Source: Microbacterium arborescens (GTDB lineage: Bacteria; Actinomycetota; Actinomycetes; Actinomycetales; Microbacteriaceae). Taken from it: a DNA stretch of 64,000 nt. Positions 1-13,120 of this stretch are shown one piece after another (the first letter of the stretch is position 1; every line of letters begins with the position of its first letter). The translations under genes were made by a program, and so were the position numbers. The stretch covers positions 868,001 through 932,000 of the forward strand of contig QNUV01000041.1 of assembly GCA_003339645.1 (NCBI GenBank), in the 5' to 3' direction. Below the pieces are notes generated by a model. That model ran no database searches. It worked only from the letters and a program-made list of their open reading frames with translations, and was not told the DNA's origin.

Positions 1-1054
<1,054 letters not shown>

Positions 1055-1101
1055 CGGGGCTCCCTGTGTGATGGAACGGGGCGGGATCGGGACGGAGACG
1101 A

Positions 1102-1142
1102 TTCTGCCCGCGGCGGCCGACATCCGGCTGCCGCGGGCAGAA
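1102..1142 (-). terminator. hairpin between rpoZ and metK
   Basis: A perfect 13-bp inverted repeat (1102-1114 with 1130-1142) and a 15-nt loop lie 22 nt downstream of the rpoZ stop. There is no T-run after the stem, as is common for high-GC actinobacterial terminators. It could end or attenuate transcription from the pyr-gmk-rpoZ operon before metK. Function is inferred from position and structure. Confidence 0.55.
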
Positions 1143-1164
1143 ATGTGACGGGTCTACCGCCGGA

Positions 1165-1419
1165 TCAGTCGAGCGAACGCAGGCGCAGCTTGTCCTCGTG
1201 GATCTCGTGCATCGCGATCGTCAGCGGCTTGTCCTCGACCGACGAGTCGACGAGCGGACCGACGTTGTCGAACAGGTTGCCCTCGTGAAGGTCGGAGTAG
1301 TAGTCGTTGATCTGGCGCGCACGCTTGGACGCGTAGATGACCAGCTGGTACTTCGAGTCGACCTTGTCGAGCAGGGCGTCGATGGGCGGGTCGATGATGC
1401 CTTCGTTGCTTCCGGCCAT
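1165..1419 (-). CDS. rpoZ: RNA polymerase omega subunit
   Basis: Omega subunit, which assists folding and assembly of the beta-prime subunit of RNA polymerase. The 84-residue product begins [20 protein letters not shown] and contains the omega core [19 protein letters not shown] at about 21-39, with the conserved ASKRARQIN stretch. Length fits actinobacterial omega. The ATG at 1417-1419 is chosen because GGAAGG lies just upstream; an open frame continues upstream without coding character. A -10-like TAGACT lies in the 79-nt gap after gmk, so rpoZ may have its own promoter as well as read-through from the pyr/gmk operon. Confidence 0.95.
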   Translation of the reverse strand: MAGSNEGIIDPPIDALLDKVDSKYQLVIYASKRARQINDYYSDLHEGNLFDNVGPLVDSSVEDKPLTIAMHEIHEDKLRLRSLD

Positions 1420-1487
1420 GGCGGATCCTTCCGGGATCGATGTCGGTGGAGAGTCTGCTGCCGCGCCGCAGGCGCAGGCATCCCCCC

Positions 1488-1493
1488 AGTCTA
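1488..1493 (-). promoter_or_regulatory. putative -10 box for rpoZ
   Basis: TAGACT (minus strand) lies just past the gmk stop codon. A start site about 7 nt downstream would leave an rpoZ leader of roughly 60 nt containing the GGAAGG ribosome binding site. No convincing -35 is visible. Confidence 0.4.
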
Positions 1494-1498
1494 CGCGA

Positions 1499-2395
1499 TC
1501 AGTCGGCCAGCGCGGCGACCTCGTCGGCCGCGCGCGCGACGGTGTCGTTGACGACGCGGTAGTCGAACTCACCCTGCGAGGCAAGCTCGACGCGTGCCGT
1601 GCGGAGGCGACGGGCGCGTTCCTCGGCATCCTCGGTTCCCCGGCCGACGAGCCGGTCGACCAGTTCGTCCCAGCTGGGCGGCAAGAGGAAGACGAGGGTC
1701 GCGTCCGGCGCGGCCGCGCGCACCTGACGGGCTCCCTGCAAGTCGATCTCCAACAGCACCGTGCGTCCCGCGGCCAGCGCCGCCTCGATGGGCGCCTTCG
1801 GCGTGCCGTAGCGGTGGCGGTTGTGCACCGTGGCCCACTCGAGCAGCTCTCCCTCGGCGATGAGACGATCGAACTCGGCGTCGTCGACGAAGTAGTAGTG
1901 CTCGCCGTCGACCTCGCCCGGCCGCGGGGCCCGGGTGGTCGCCGAGACCGACAGCATGATCTCGGGATGGTTGTCGCGGATGTGCGCGGCGACCGTTCCC
2001 TTGCCCACCGCAGTGGGTCCGGCGAGCACGAGCAGCCGCGATCGGCCCGCGCGCGGCTGGGGCTCGGGCAGGCGGGCATCCAGGAATCGCTGCAGTGCGA
2101 GCCGCTGGCGCGAGCCCAGCCCGCCGAGGCGCTTGACGGGCGAGATGTCGAGATCCGCGAGGATGCGGTCGCGCTTGTTCTCACCGATCGCCGGGATGGC
2201 GGTGAGGAAGTCGGTCACCCGCATGGCGCCGGCCGGCGACTCGGGGTCGGCGAGAGCGCGCCGCAGGAGCTCCTGAGGCGAGATCACGCGCATCGCGACA
2301 TCCTTCTTCAGCGCCGCCCGCTCGCGCCGCGCTTCGACCGCACGGCGCGACGCGGCGGCGCGGTCCACCTCGGGCGGGTGGGGACGATCAGCCAC
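1499..2395 (-). CDS. gmk: mIHF-guanylate kinase fusion protein
   Basis: Guanylate kinase (GMP + ATP to GDP + ADP) with an N-terminal actinobacterial integration host factor domain. Residues 1-107 resemble mIHF: a charged helix followed by the helix-two-turn-helix region with [14 protein letters not shown] at 69-79 and [13 protein letters not shown] at 89-101. Residues 119-298 are a full guanylate kinase: P-loop GPTAVGKGT at 126-134, GMP-binding [19 protein letters not shown] at 151-169, and [11 protein letters not shown] near 215-225. The start is GTG 2393-2395, with GAGGAGG 6 nt upstream inside the end of pyrF, overlapping it by 8 nt. In mycobacteria mihF and gmk are separate neighbouring genes, so this reads as a fusion of that pair. 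There is no stop or frameshift between the domains. Confidence 0.93.
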   Translation of the reverse strand: MADRPHPPEVDRAAASRRAVEARRERAALKKDVAMRVISPQELLRRALADPESPAGAMRVTDFLTAIPAIGENKRDRILADLDISPVKRLGGLGSRQRLALQRFLDARLPEPQPRAGRSRLLVLAGPTAVGKGTVAAHIRDNHPEIMLSVSATTRAPRPGEVDGEHYYFVDDAEFDRLIAEGELLEWATVHNRHRYGTPKAPIEAALAAGRTVLLEIDLQGARQVRAAAPDATLVFLLPPSWDELVDRLVGRGTEDAEERARRLRTARVELASQGEFDYRVVNDTVARAADEVAALAD

Positions 2396-3253
2396 GGGTT
2401 TCCTCCTCTGCCTCGGCCAGCTCCCGCCGATGCGCCTCGATGGCCGAGACGATCCCGTCGGGACCGGCGGCGAGCACGCTGCGACTGGCGCTCGCGATCA
2501 CCTGGGCCGCGAGCGACCCGAACACCGAACGCACGGCGCCGAGCGCGACGCCCTGTGCCCCGAAACCCGGAGCGAGGATCGGCGCGCCGCGGAGCGATTC
2601 CTCGGTGAGGCCGAGCTCGTCGCGGTCGACGGTCGCCCCCACGACCAGCCCGACGTGACCGAGCCCTCCCGCGTCCGCCGCTGCACGGTTCGCCCAGCCG
2701 ACGCCGGAAGCCACCCAGTCCGCGACCGTCTGGCCGCGCTGCGCGTCGACCGCGGTGACCTCCGCGGACTGCAGCCCGAACGCCTCGGGGTTGCTGGTCG
2801 CGGCGAGAACGAAGACGCCCTTGCCGGCGCGCGCGGCCGCGGTGATCGTGCCGCGAAGGGATCCGGGGCCGAGGTACGGGCTGACCGTGACGGCATCCGC
2901 CTCCAGCGGGGCGCCCGGCTCGAGCCAAGCCGCGGCATAGCCGTCCATCGTGCTGCCGATGTCGCCCCGCTTCGCATCCGCGATGACGACGAGGCCCGCG
3001 TCACGCGCGGCGAGCTGCACGTCCTCGAGGGCGGCGAATCCCGCCGAGCCGTAGCGTTCGAAGAACGCGACCTGCGGCTTGACGACGCCCACGCGCCCGC
3101 GCGCGGCCTCGACCACGCGCAGGCCGAATTCGCGCACGCCCGCGGCCGAGGCCGGGAGGCCCCAGTCCGCGAGCAGTGCGGCGTGCGGGTCGATGCCGAC
3201 GCAGAGCGGCCCGTACGTCTCGAGCGCGCCCGACAGGCGCTCCCCGAATACGG

Positions 3254-3257
<4 letters not shown>
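2388..3257 (-). CDS. pyrF: orotidine 5'-phosphate decarboxylase
   Basis: Last step of UMP synthesis, decarboxylating OMP to UMP. The 289-residue protein belongs to the longer (type 2) OMP decarboxylases typical of Actinobacteria. The substrate loop [15 protein letters not shown] is at 21-35 and the catalytic Lys/Asp motif [10 protein letters not shown] at 94-103. The start ATG overlaps the carB stop in an ATGA (3254-3257), indicating translational coupling. The 3' end overlaps the gmk fusion gene by 8 nt. Confidence 0.95.
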
Positions 3258-6540
<3,283 letters not shown>

Positions 6541-6541
<1 letters not shown>

Positions 6542-7689
6542 CAGTTCTTGTTCTCCTGGGTCGCGATCACGAGGTCGCGGAAGCGGTCGAAGAGGTAGTT
6601 GGCGTCGTGCGGACCGGCCGCGGCCTCGGGGTGGTACTGCACCGAGAAGGCCGGGAGGTCGAGGGCGCGCAGCCCCTCCACGACGTTGTCGTTGAGGCCG
6701 ACGTGGCTGACCTCGACGCGGCCGAAGCCGGCGGGGCTGTCGACGACGCCCTCGATCGGCGCGTCGACGGCGAAGCCGTGGTTGTGCGCGGTGATCTCCA
6801 CGCGGCCGGTCTGCTTGTCGAGCACGGGCTGGTTGATGCCACGGTGACCGAAGGGCAGCTTGTACGTGCCGAAGCCGAGGGCGCGGCCGAGGAGCTGGTT
6901 GCCGAAGCAGATGCCGAAGAACGGCAGCTTCTCGGCCAGGACTCCGCGCAGGAGCTCGACGTGGTGGTCGCTCGCGGCCGGGTCGCCCGGACCGTTGGAG
7001 TAGAACACCGCGATCGGGTCGATCGCACGCAGCTGCTCGAGCGTGACGTCCTGAGGCAGGACATGGACGTCGAACCCGCGCGCGGCGAGGTTGTTCACCG
7101 TGGCCTGCTTGACGCCGAGGTCGAGCACCGCGAGGTTCCCGAGCCGCTCGCCCGTCGCCGGGGTCACCTCAGCAGCGGGCACCGACACCTCGGCGGACAG
7201 GTTGCGACCGGTCATCTCGGGCGCCTCGCGGACGATGCGCAGCTGCTCCTCGGGATCGATGTCGGCGGCGTCGCCGCTGAACACGCCGCCGCGCATCGAG
7301 CCCGCCGAGCGCAGGACGCGCGTGACGGCGCGCGTGTCGATGCCGCTGATGCCCACGATGCCGTCGCGCTCGAGCGACTCGTCGAGGGAGTTCTCCGAGC
7401 GCCAGTTCGACACGACACGCGACGGGTCGCGCACGATGTAGCCGGCGACCCAGATGCGGCGGGACTCGACGTCCTCGCCGTTCATGCCGGTGTTCCCGAT
7501 GTGGGGTGCGGTCTGCAGCACGATCTGGCCCGCGTAGGACGGGTCGGTGAGGGTCTCCTGGTAGCCGGTCATGCCGGTCGCGAAGACGACTTCTCCGAGG
7601 GTGGTGCCGCGCGCGCCGTAGGCGCGGCCGATGTGGCGGGATCCGTCCTCGAGCACGAGCACGGCGGGGTCACGGGTGAACAGTGTCAC
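6541..7689 (-). CDS. carA: carbamoyl-phosphate synthase small subunit (glutaminase)
   Basis: Hydrolyses glutamine and passes ammonia to CarB. Residues 1-185 form the CPSase small-chain domain. The class I glutamine amidotransferase domain follows, with nucleophile Cys261 in [12 protein letters not shown] and the His353/Glu355 pair in QYHPEA. Length is 382, usual for the family. It starts at GTG 7687-7689, overlapping the upstream gene's stop by GTGA, and runs into carB with a one-base overlap. It is part of the tightly coupled pyr operon. Confidence 0.97.
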
Positions 7690-8210
7690 GCGTCGCCTCC
7701 TGGGGTCTGGGTGGGGGTCACGATGGTCTGAATGGCTTCGGCCAGCGCACGGGCCGAAGCGGTCTGGGGCCGGAAGTAGCTGTCGACGATCGTCTCGTCG
7801 TCGATCAGCCAGCTCAGGCGGGTGAGGCCCTGCTTCTCGACGACACGGTCGATCGCGACGGTGGCCTGATCGACGGAGACGATGCGTTCTGCCGAGATGA
7901 ATAGGCGCGGCTGACCGGTCAGGTCGATGGCCACGCCGTCATCCGCGCCTCCCGCAGCGACGATGACGTCGACGCGAGAGCGGAATCCGAGCCCGCGGAT
8001 GGCGAGGCGCTCGAGCGGCTCGTCGTGGCGGGTCGTCGCGACGTAGAGCCCCGAGATCACCGCCGTCGACACGGCGTCGGCGGGGAGTTCGCCGACGGGT
8101 GCCGTGAGGCCGCTGTCGCGCCTCGTTCGTCGTCGCCAGGCCCAGACCCCGAGCGCGAGCAGCGCCAGGGCGACGGCCACCATGACGAGCAGCGCACCCT
8201 CGCGGGTCAC
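7686..8210 (-). CDS. small membrane-anchored PH-like protein of the pyr operon
   Basis: A 174-residue protein of unknown function. One membrane helix near residues 6-24 ([19 protein letters not shown]) is followed by a basic stretch RRRTRR, then a soluble domain with a beta-rich PH-like look. The same slot between pyrC and carA is occupied by a comparable membrane protein in mycobacteria (Rv1382, as I recall). The GTG start overlaps the pyrC stop as GTGA (8207-8210) and its stop overlaps carA, so it is translated as part of the operon. Its conserved place suggests a link with pyrimidine synthesis, but nothing in the sequence shows what it does. Confidence 0.8.
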   Translation of the reverse strand: MTREGALLVMVAVALALLALGVWAWRRRTRRDSGLTAPVGELPADAVSTAVISGLYVATTRHDEPLERLAIRGLGFRSRVDVIVAAGGADDGVAIDLTGQPRLFISAERIVSVDQATVAIDRVVEKQGLTRLSWLIDDETIVDSYFRPQTASARALAEAIQTIVTPTQTPGGDA

Positions 8211-9517
8211 GGGCGTGCTCCCGGACGGTCGAGCAGGTCGCCGTCGGCGACCGTCGCCGTCCCGCGGAAGAACGTCCAGCGCACCTCGCCCGGCAGTTCG
8301 CGGTCGAGGTAGGGCGAGTTGACGCTGCGGCCGCGCAGATCGGCGTCCGTGAAGGTGCGGACCGGGCGCGGGTCGTAGAGCGTGAACGAGGCGGGGCGGC
8401 CCGCCTCGAGCGGCGTGCCGGCATCGGCCAGGCGACCGATCCGAGCGGGAGCCGTCGAGAGCACGCGGGCGACGTCGTCCCAGTCGAGCAGTCCGGTGTC
8501 GACGACCGCCTGCTGCACGACACGCAGCGCGGACTCGAGACCCACCATGCCGTTGGCCGCCGCCGCCCATTCACAGCTCTTCGCCTCGGCGGGGTGCGGC
8601 GCGTGGTCGGTCGCGACGATGTCGATCGTGCCGTCGGCGAGGCCCTCGCGGACCGCCCGCACGTCCTCGTCGCGGCGGAGCGGCGGGTTGACCTTGAAGC
8701 GGGCGTCGTAGCCGCGGACGAGCTCTTCGGACAGCAGCAGGTGATGCGGTGTCACCTCGGCGGTCACGTTCACGCCGCGCTTCTTCGCCCACCGGATGAT
8801 GTCGACGGAACCGGCCGTCGAGAGGTGGCAGACATGCAGACGCGAGCCGACGTGCTCGGCGAGCAGCACATCGCGCGCGATGATCGACTCCTCGGCCACC
8901 GCCGGCCAGCCGGTGAGGCCGAGTTCGGCCGACACGGTGCCCTCGTTCATCTGAGCGCCCTCGGTGAGCCGCGGGTCCTGCGCGTGCTGGGCCACGACCC
9001 CGTCGAACGATTTCACGTACTCGAGGGCGCGGCGCATGATCAGCGGGTCGAACACGCAGAAGCCGTCGTCGCTGAAGACGCGCACCCGCGCGCGGGAGGC
9101 GGCCATCGCGCCGAGCTCGGCCAGGCGCTCGCCCTTCTGCCCGATCGTGACGGCGCCGATCGGCTGCACGTGCACGTAGCCGGCGGCCTCGCCCAGGGCG
9201 AGCTCCTGCTCGACGACGCCCGCCGTGTCGGCGACGGGCGAGGTGTTCGGCATCGCGAAGACGGTGGTGAACCCGCCCGCCGCCGCGGCGCGCGAGCCCG
9301 TGAGGATCGTCTCGGATGCCTCGTAGCCCGGTTCGCGCAGATGGGTGTGCAGGTCGACGAGCCCGGGCAGGGCGATGAGTCCGTCGGCGTCGACCACGGT
9401 CGCTCCGCCGGCGCTCAGGCTCGAGCCGACCTCGGTGATCATCCCGTCGGAGACCACCATGTCGATGGCGTCGCCGCCGGCCCGGCGCGCCCCGCGGATG
9501 AGGAAGCTCTCGCTCAT
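8207..9517 (-). CDS. pyrC: dihydroorotase
   Basis: Cyclises carbamoyl-aspartate to dihydroorotate in UMP synthesis. It is an amidohydrolase-type (class I) dihydroorotase of 436 residues. The metal motif [10 protein letters not shown] is at 55-64 (His57, His59), later metal histidines lie in HVCHLST, and the catalytic Asp in the ATDHAPH motif near residue 300. The start ATG overlaps the pyrB stop by ATGA (9514-9517). It is in the operon order pyrR-pyrB-pyrC. Confidence 0.96.
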   Translation of the reverse strand: MSESFLIRGARRAGGDAIDMVVSDGMITEVGSSLSAGGATVVDADGLIALPGLVDLHTHLREPGYEASETILTGSRAAAAGGFTTVFAMPNTSPVADTAGVVEQELALGEAAGYVHVQPIGAVTIGQKGERLAELGAMAASRARVRVFSDDGFCVFDPLIMRRALEYVKSFDGVVAQHAQDPRLTEGAQMNEGTVSAELGLTGWPAVAEESIIARDVLLAEHVGSRLHVCHLSTAGSVDIIRWAKKRGVNVTAEVTPHHLLLSEELVRGYDARFKVNPPLRRDEDVRAVREGLADGTIDIVATDHAPHPAEAKSCEWAAAANGMVGLESALRVVQQAVVDTGLLDWDDVARVLSTAPARIGRLADAGTPLEAGRPASFTLYDPRPVRTFTDADLRGRSVNSPYLDRELPGEVRWTFFRGTATVADGDLLDRPGARP

Positions 9518-10479
9518 CGTCCGTCCTCCTCAGCTTCGGTGCGCTCCCCCGCGAGCAGCAGGTAGAGCACGGCCATCCGCACCGAGACACCGTTCGCCAC
9601 CTGCTCGAGCACGGTCGAGCGCGGCGAGTCGGCGGCGGCGGCGGAGATCTCCATCCCCCGGTTCATCGGGCCGGGGTGCAGGACAATGCTATCGGCCGGA
9701 AGCGCCGCGAGTCGCGCAGCGTCGAGGCCCCACGTGCGCGAATACTCCCGTTCAGTCGGGAAATACGCCGCGTTCATGCGCTCGAGCTGGATACGCAGCA
9801 TCATGAGCGCGTCCGGCCCGTCCGCGATGGCCTCGTCGAGGTCGTACGCGACGCGGACCGGCCAGGCCGTGACGTCCTGGGGAACGAGCGTGGGTGGCGC
9901 GACGAGGGTCACCTCGGCGCCGAGGGTCGTCAGGAGCCAGACGTTGGATCGCGCGACGCGCGAATGGAGGATGTCGCCGACGATCGTCACCCGGAGGCCG
10001 GAGAGGTCGCGGCCGCGACTGGCATCGCCGAAGAATCGCTTGCGGATGGTGAACGCGTCGAGCAGGGCCTGCGTCGGATGCGCGTGCGTGCCGTCGCCGG
10101 CGTTGACGACTCCCGCGCTGATCCACCCGCTGGTGGCGAGCGTCTGCGGAGCTCCCGACGCGCCGTGCCGGATCACGACCGCGTCGGCCCCCATCGCCTG
10201 GAGCGTCTGCGCGGTGTCCTGGAGGGACTCCCCCTTGGACACCGACGATCCCTTCGCCGAGAAGTTGATGACGTCGGCGGACAAGCGCTTGGCGGCCGCC
10301 TCGAAGGAGATCCGGGTGCGCGTGGAGTCCTCGAAGAAGAGGTTCACCACGGTCTTGCCGCGCAGCGTCGGAAGCTTGCGGACCTCGCGCTGCTGCGTGG
10401 CGGACATGTCTTCGGCGACGTCGAGAATGCGCAGGGCGTCGCGCCGATCCAGACCCTTGGTGTCGAGCAGGTGCCTCAT
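9514..10479 (-). CDS. pyrB: aspartate carbamoyltransferase catalytic subunit
   Basis: Condenses carbamoyl phosphate with aspartate, the committed step to UMP. The carbamoyl-phosphate motif STRTRISFE is at 52-60, and HPTQALLD near 138 is also typical. At 321 residues it is full length. No pyrI regulatory subunit is present, as expected for Actinobacteria, so control probably acts through PyrR on expression. The start overlaps the pyrR stop by ATGA (10476-10479). Confidence 0.96.
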   Translation of the reverse strand: MRHLLDTKGLDRRDALRILDVAEDMSATQQREVRKLPTLRGKTVVNLFFEDSTRTRISFEAAAKRLSADVINFSAKGSSVSKGESLQDTAQTLQAMGADAVVIRHGASGAPQTLATSGWISAGVVNAGDGTHAHPTQALLDAFTIRKRFFGDASRGRDLSGLRVTIVGDILHSRVARSNVWLLTTLGAEVTLVAPPTLVPQDVTAWPVRVAYDLDEAIADGPDALMMLRIQLERMNAAYFPTEREYSRTWGLDAARLAALPADSIVLHPGPMNRGMEISAAAADSPRSTVLEQVANGVSVRMAVLYLLLAGERTEAEEDGR

Positions 10480-11006
10480 GAGCCGATCGTCACCTCCTCG
10501 ACGCCGTCGACCTCGCGCAGGCGCACGTTGACCCGCTCATCGCGGGCGCTGGGGAGGTTCTTGCCGACGAAGTCGGGGCGGATGGGGAGCTCGCGGTGAC
10601 CGCGGTCGACGAGAGTCGCGAGTCTGACGGCCGCCGGGCGGCCGATGTCCTGCAGCGCGTCGAGGGCCGCACGGATCGACCGTCCCGAGAACAGCACGTC
10701 GTCGACGAGCACGACGACCTTGCCGTCGATCCCGCCCTCGGGGATCTCCGTCGGCTGAGGTGCCCGCGTCGGGTTGCGGTGCAGATCGTCGCGGTGCATC
10801 GTCACATCGAGGGCCCCGACCGGGACGACCGTCCCGGAGATCTCCGCGAGGAGAGAGCCGATGCGCGCGGCAAGGGGAACGCCCCGCCGCGGGATGCCGA
10901 GGATGACGAGGCCGGCGGGTCCCCTGTTCGACTCGAGGATCTCGTGGGAGATCCTCGTCAGGGCCCGGGCGATGTCGGCTTCATGCAGCACGGTGCGCGT
11001 GCTCAT
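10476..11006 (-). CDS. pyrR: bifunctional pyr operon regulator / uracil phosphoribosyltransferase
   Basis: RNA-binding regulator of the pyr operon that also has PRTase activity in many species. The 176-residue protein has the PRPP-binding motif [12 protein letters not shown] at about 99-110 and the family stretch [10 protein letters not shown] at 37-46. I chose the ATG at 11004-11006, not an in-frame ATG 24 nt upstream, because GGGAG lies 6 nt before it and the family starts here. It is the first gene of the operon. Just upstream of the ribosome binding site is a hairpin matching the PyrR recognition loop, so the protein probably represses translation of its own operon when UMP is high (inference). 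Confidence 0.94.
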   Translation of the reverse strand: MSTRTVLHEADIARALTRISHEILESNRGPAGLVILGIPRRGVPLAARIGSLLAEISGTVVPVGALDVTMHRDDLHRNPTRAPQPTEIPEGGIDGKVVVLVDDVLFSGRSIRAALDALQDIGRPAAVRLATLVDRGHRELPIRPDFVGKNLPSARDERVNVRLREVDGVEEVTIGS

Positions 11007-11021
11007 CCGCCGCTCCCTTCT

Positions 11022-11037
11022 CCGCCTCACAGGACGG
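11022..11037 (-). promoter_or_regulatory. putative PyrR-binding hairpin in the pyr leader
   Basis: The minus-strand RNA folds as CCG, bulged U, CC, loop UGUGA, GG, CGG. The 14-nt core (11023-11036) matches the known PyrR loop consensus ARUCCNGNGAGGYU at 12 of 14 positions, including the whole UCCNGNGAGGY core. It ends 4 nt before the GGGAG ribosome binding site of pyrR (11013-11017). The leader has no room for a separate terminator/antiterminator pair, so occlusion of the ribosome site by bound PyrR is the likely mechanism, as proposed for mycobacteria. Confidence 0.65.
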
Positions 11038-11065
11038 GGTTAAAGGTTGCTGGGTGCGGGGGCCA

Positions 11066-11071
11066 TGATAG
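11066..11071 (-). promoter_or_regulatory. putative -10 box of the pyr operon
   Basis: TATCAT on the minus strand lies about 60 nt upstream of the pyrR ATG. Transcription starting some 7 nt downstream would give a leader of about 50 nt that contains the PyrR-type hairpin and the ribosome binding site. No good -35 hexamer is visible at the expected spacing. Confidence 0.45.
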
Positions 11072-11132
11072 CGGTCCAGACCGCCTCCGAGCACATCGTC
11101 GTCCTCTCGGGCCCCGCCCGGGAGCAGGCTGT

Positions 11133-11138
11133 TACGCT
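11133..11138 (+). promoter_or_regulatory. putative -10 box of the mevalonate operon
   Basis: TACGCT ends 12 nt before the mevalonate kinase ATG and no Shine-Dalgarno sequence separates them, so the transcript would have only a few leader bases. It lies about 60 bp from the divergent pyr promoter in the shared 144-bp intergenic region. Confidence 0.45.
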
Positions 11139-11150
11139 CGACGAAATTCC

Positions 11151-12155
11151 ATGACTGCACCGACCGACGTTCCCATCGCACCGGACGCCCGTCTGCACGT
11201 GGCAACGCACGGCTCGGCCGCGGAGCCCGGAGCGACGGGTCGCGCCGGTGCGAAGGCTATCCTCCTCGGCGAGCACGCGGTCGTGTACGGCCGCCCGGCG
11301 ATCGCGATCCCCGTGCGCGCCCTCGGAGTCGAGGCGCATGCACGTCCCGCCGACGACCGCGGCCACCTGTCGAGCACCCTCTACCACGGGCCCATTGCCC
11401 AGGCGCCGGACCGCCTGGGCGTCACCCTGACAGCGATGCGGGCCGCGCTCGCCGCGGCCGGCCGGCCGGGCGCCGCACTCGACATCGCGATCGAGAGCAG
11501 CATCCCGGCCGAACGCGGGCTCGGCTCGAGCGCCGCCGTCTCGGCCGCGGTCATCGAGGCCGTGCTGGGTGCCTGCGGGTTCGCGGCCGATGACGAGACG
11601 ATGCACGAGCTCATCCAGACCGCCGAACGCGCCGCGCACGGCGCACCGAGCGGTCTCGACGCCCGCACGGTCCGCGCCCGTCAGGCCGTGTGGTTCGACC
11701 GAGGTCGCATCGAGCCCGTCTCGGTGGGCGACGACCTCGTCTTCGTCATCGCCGACACGGGGGTGCGCGGGCGCACCCGCGAGGCCGTTGCGGCCGTCGC
11801 GCACCGCCGCGAGGAGGACCCCCGCGGCGTGGAGTCGGCTCTGGACGAGCTTGGCGAGCTTGCGACCGCGTTGCGTCGCGATGTCTCGACGGCCGACCGC
11901 GAAGCGATCGGGAGTGCGATGAACCGCGCTCACGAGCTGCTGAACGGACTGGGCGTCGGAGACGCCGCCCTCGACCACCTCGTCCACGCGGCCATGGCGG
12001 GCGGCGCGCTGGGAGCCAAGCTGACCGGCGGGGGTCGCGGCGGCTGCGTCCTCGCGCTCGCCCGCGACACCGCGTCCGCCGAGGAGCTCGGCGGACGACT
12101 CACCCGCGCCGGCGCCGCCGCGGTCTGGACCACCACCGTCGAAGGAGTGGCATGA
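11151..12155 (+). CDS. mvk: mevalonate kinase
   Basis: Phosphorylates mevalonate to 5-phosphomevalonate. It is a GHMP-family kinase of 334 residues: motif 1 KAILLGEHAVVYGRPAI at 35-51, ATP loop PAERGLGSSAAVSAA at 119-133, and the C-terminal glycine motif KLTGGGRGGCVLAL near 285-298. About 30 residues precede motif 1, longer than most mevalonate kinases; a GTG at codon 18 is an alternative start. The ATG at 11151 sits shortly after a TACGCT -10 box and has no ribosome binding site. It is the first gene of the mevalonate operon and overlaps the next gene by 4 nt (ATGA). Confidence 0.93.
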   Translation: MTAPTDVPIAPDARLHVATHGSAAEPGATGRAGAKAILLGEHAVVYGRPAIAIPVRALGVEAHARPADDRGHLSSTLYHGPIAQAPDRLGVTLTAMRAALAAAGRPGAALDIAIESSIPAERGLGSSAAVSAAVIEAVLGACGFAADDETMHELIQTAERAAHGAPSGLDARTVRARQAVWFDRGRIEPVSVGDDLVFVIADTGVRGRTREAVAAVAHRREEDPRGVESALDELGELATALRRDVSTADREAIGSAMNRAHELLNGLGVGDAALDHLVHAAMAGGALGAKLTGGGRGGCVLALARDTASAEELGGRLTRAGAAAVWTTTVEGVA

Positions 12156-13120
12156 GCACCGCGACAGCCATCGCGCACCCGAACATCGCACTCGTGAAGT
12201 ACTGGGGAAAGCGCGACAGCACGCTGAACCTCCCCGCGACGGGGAGCCTGTCGATGACACTCGACATCTTTCCGACCACCACGACCGTGAGCCTCGACGA
12301 GGACGCCGCCGGCGACATCCTCGTCTTCAACGGCGACGAGCGTGCCGACGGACCCGCGGAGCGCGTCACGCGATTCCTCGACATCGTCCGGGAGCTCTCG
12401 GGAAGCGCGGTCGCCGCTCGTGTCGAGACGGTGAACACGGTTCCGTCTGCGGCCGGACTCGCGTCGTCGGCCTCCGGATTCGCCGCACTGGCCGTCGCTG
12501 CCGCGCACGCCTACGGACTCGACCTCGACGCCCGCGCCCTCAGCCGCCTCGCCCGCCGCGGGTCGGGGTCGGCATCCCGTTCGATCATCCCCGGCTTCGC
12601 CATCTGGCACGCCGGCGACAGCGATGAGACGTCATTCGCCGAGGCCGTCGACGCGCCCGACCTGGCGATGGTCGTCGCGATGGTCGAGAAGCGCGAGAAG
12701 CCGGTCTCCAGCCGCGAAGCCATGCGTCGCACGGTGCTGACCTCGCCGTTCTACCCCGCGTGGGTCTCGTCGACCCCGGAGAGCCTCGACGCCGCCGCCG
12801 AAGCATGCCGCGCCGGCGACGTCGAGCGCCTCGGGCGGATCACCGAGGTCAACGCGCTGCGGATGCACGCCCTCATCCAGTCGTGCGATCCGCCCATCCG
12901 CTACCTGAGCCCGGTCAGCGTCGAGATCTTCGATCGCGTCGCCGCCCTCCGCGACGCGGGCATCGGAGCGTGGGCCACCGCCGACGCGGGTCCCAACGTC
13001 GTCGTGCTGACGCGACCCGAATCGGTCACCGCCGTCACCAACGCACTCGAGGGCATCGCCGAGCTCGCCGTCGCGCGCCCCGGCCCCGCCGCAGCCCTCG
13101 TCACGCGAGCAGGCGAATGA
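12152..13120 (+). CDS. mvaD: diphosphomevalonate decarboxylase
   Basis: ATP-dependent decarboxylation of mevalonate diphosphate to isopentenyl diphosphate. The 322-residue product starts MSTATAIAHPNIALVKYWGK, the family signature (PNIALVKYWGKRD at 10-22). The GHMP ATP loop reads PSAAGLASSASGFAAL at 98-113, and a conserved C-terminal ADAGPNVVVLT lies near 283-293. It starts in an ATGA overlap with the kinase stop and ends in an ATGA overlap with the next gene. Confidence 0.95.
   Translation: MSTATAIAHPNIALVKYWGKRDSTLNLPATGSLSMTLDIFPTTTTVSLDEDAAGDILVFNGDERADGPAERVTRFLDIVRELSGSAVAARVETVNTVPSAAGLASSASGFAALAVAAAHAYGLDLDARALSRLARRGSGSASRSIIPGFAIWHAGDSDETSFAEAVDAPDLAMVVAMVEKREKPVSSREAMRRTVLTSPFYPAWVSSTPESLDAAAEACRAGDVERLGRITEVNALRMHALIQSCDPPIRYLSPVSVEIFDRVAALRDAGIGAWATADAGPNVVVLTRPESVTAVTNALEGIAELAVARPGPAAALVTRAGE

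Noticed and set aside
1055-1164. Possible SAM riboswitch upstream of metK
   Set aside because: The gap is only 110 nt and holds a simple hairpin; no multi-helix SAM-type motif is visible and such elements are not usual for actinobacterial metK.
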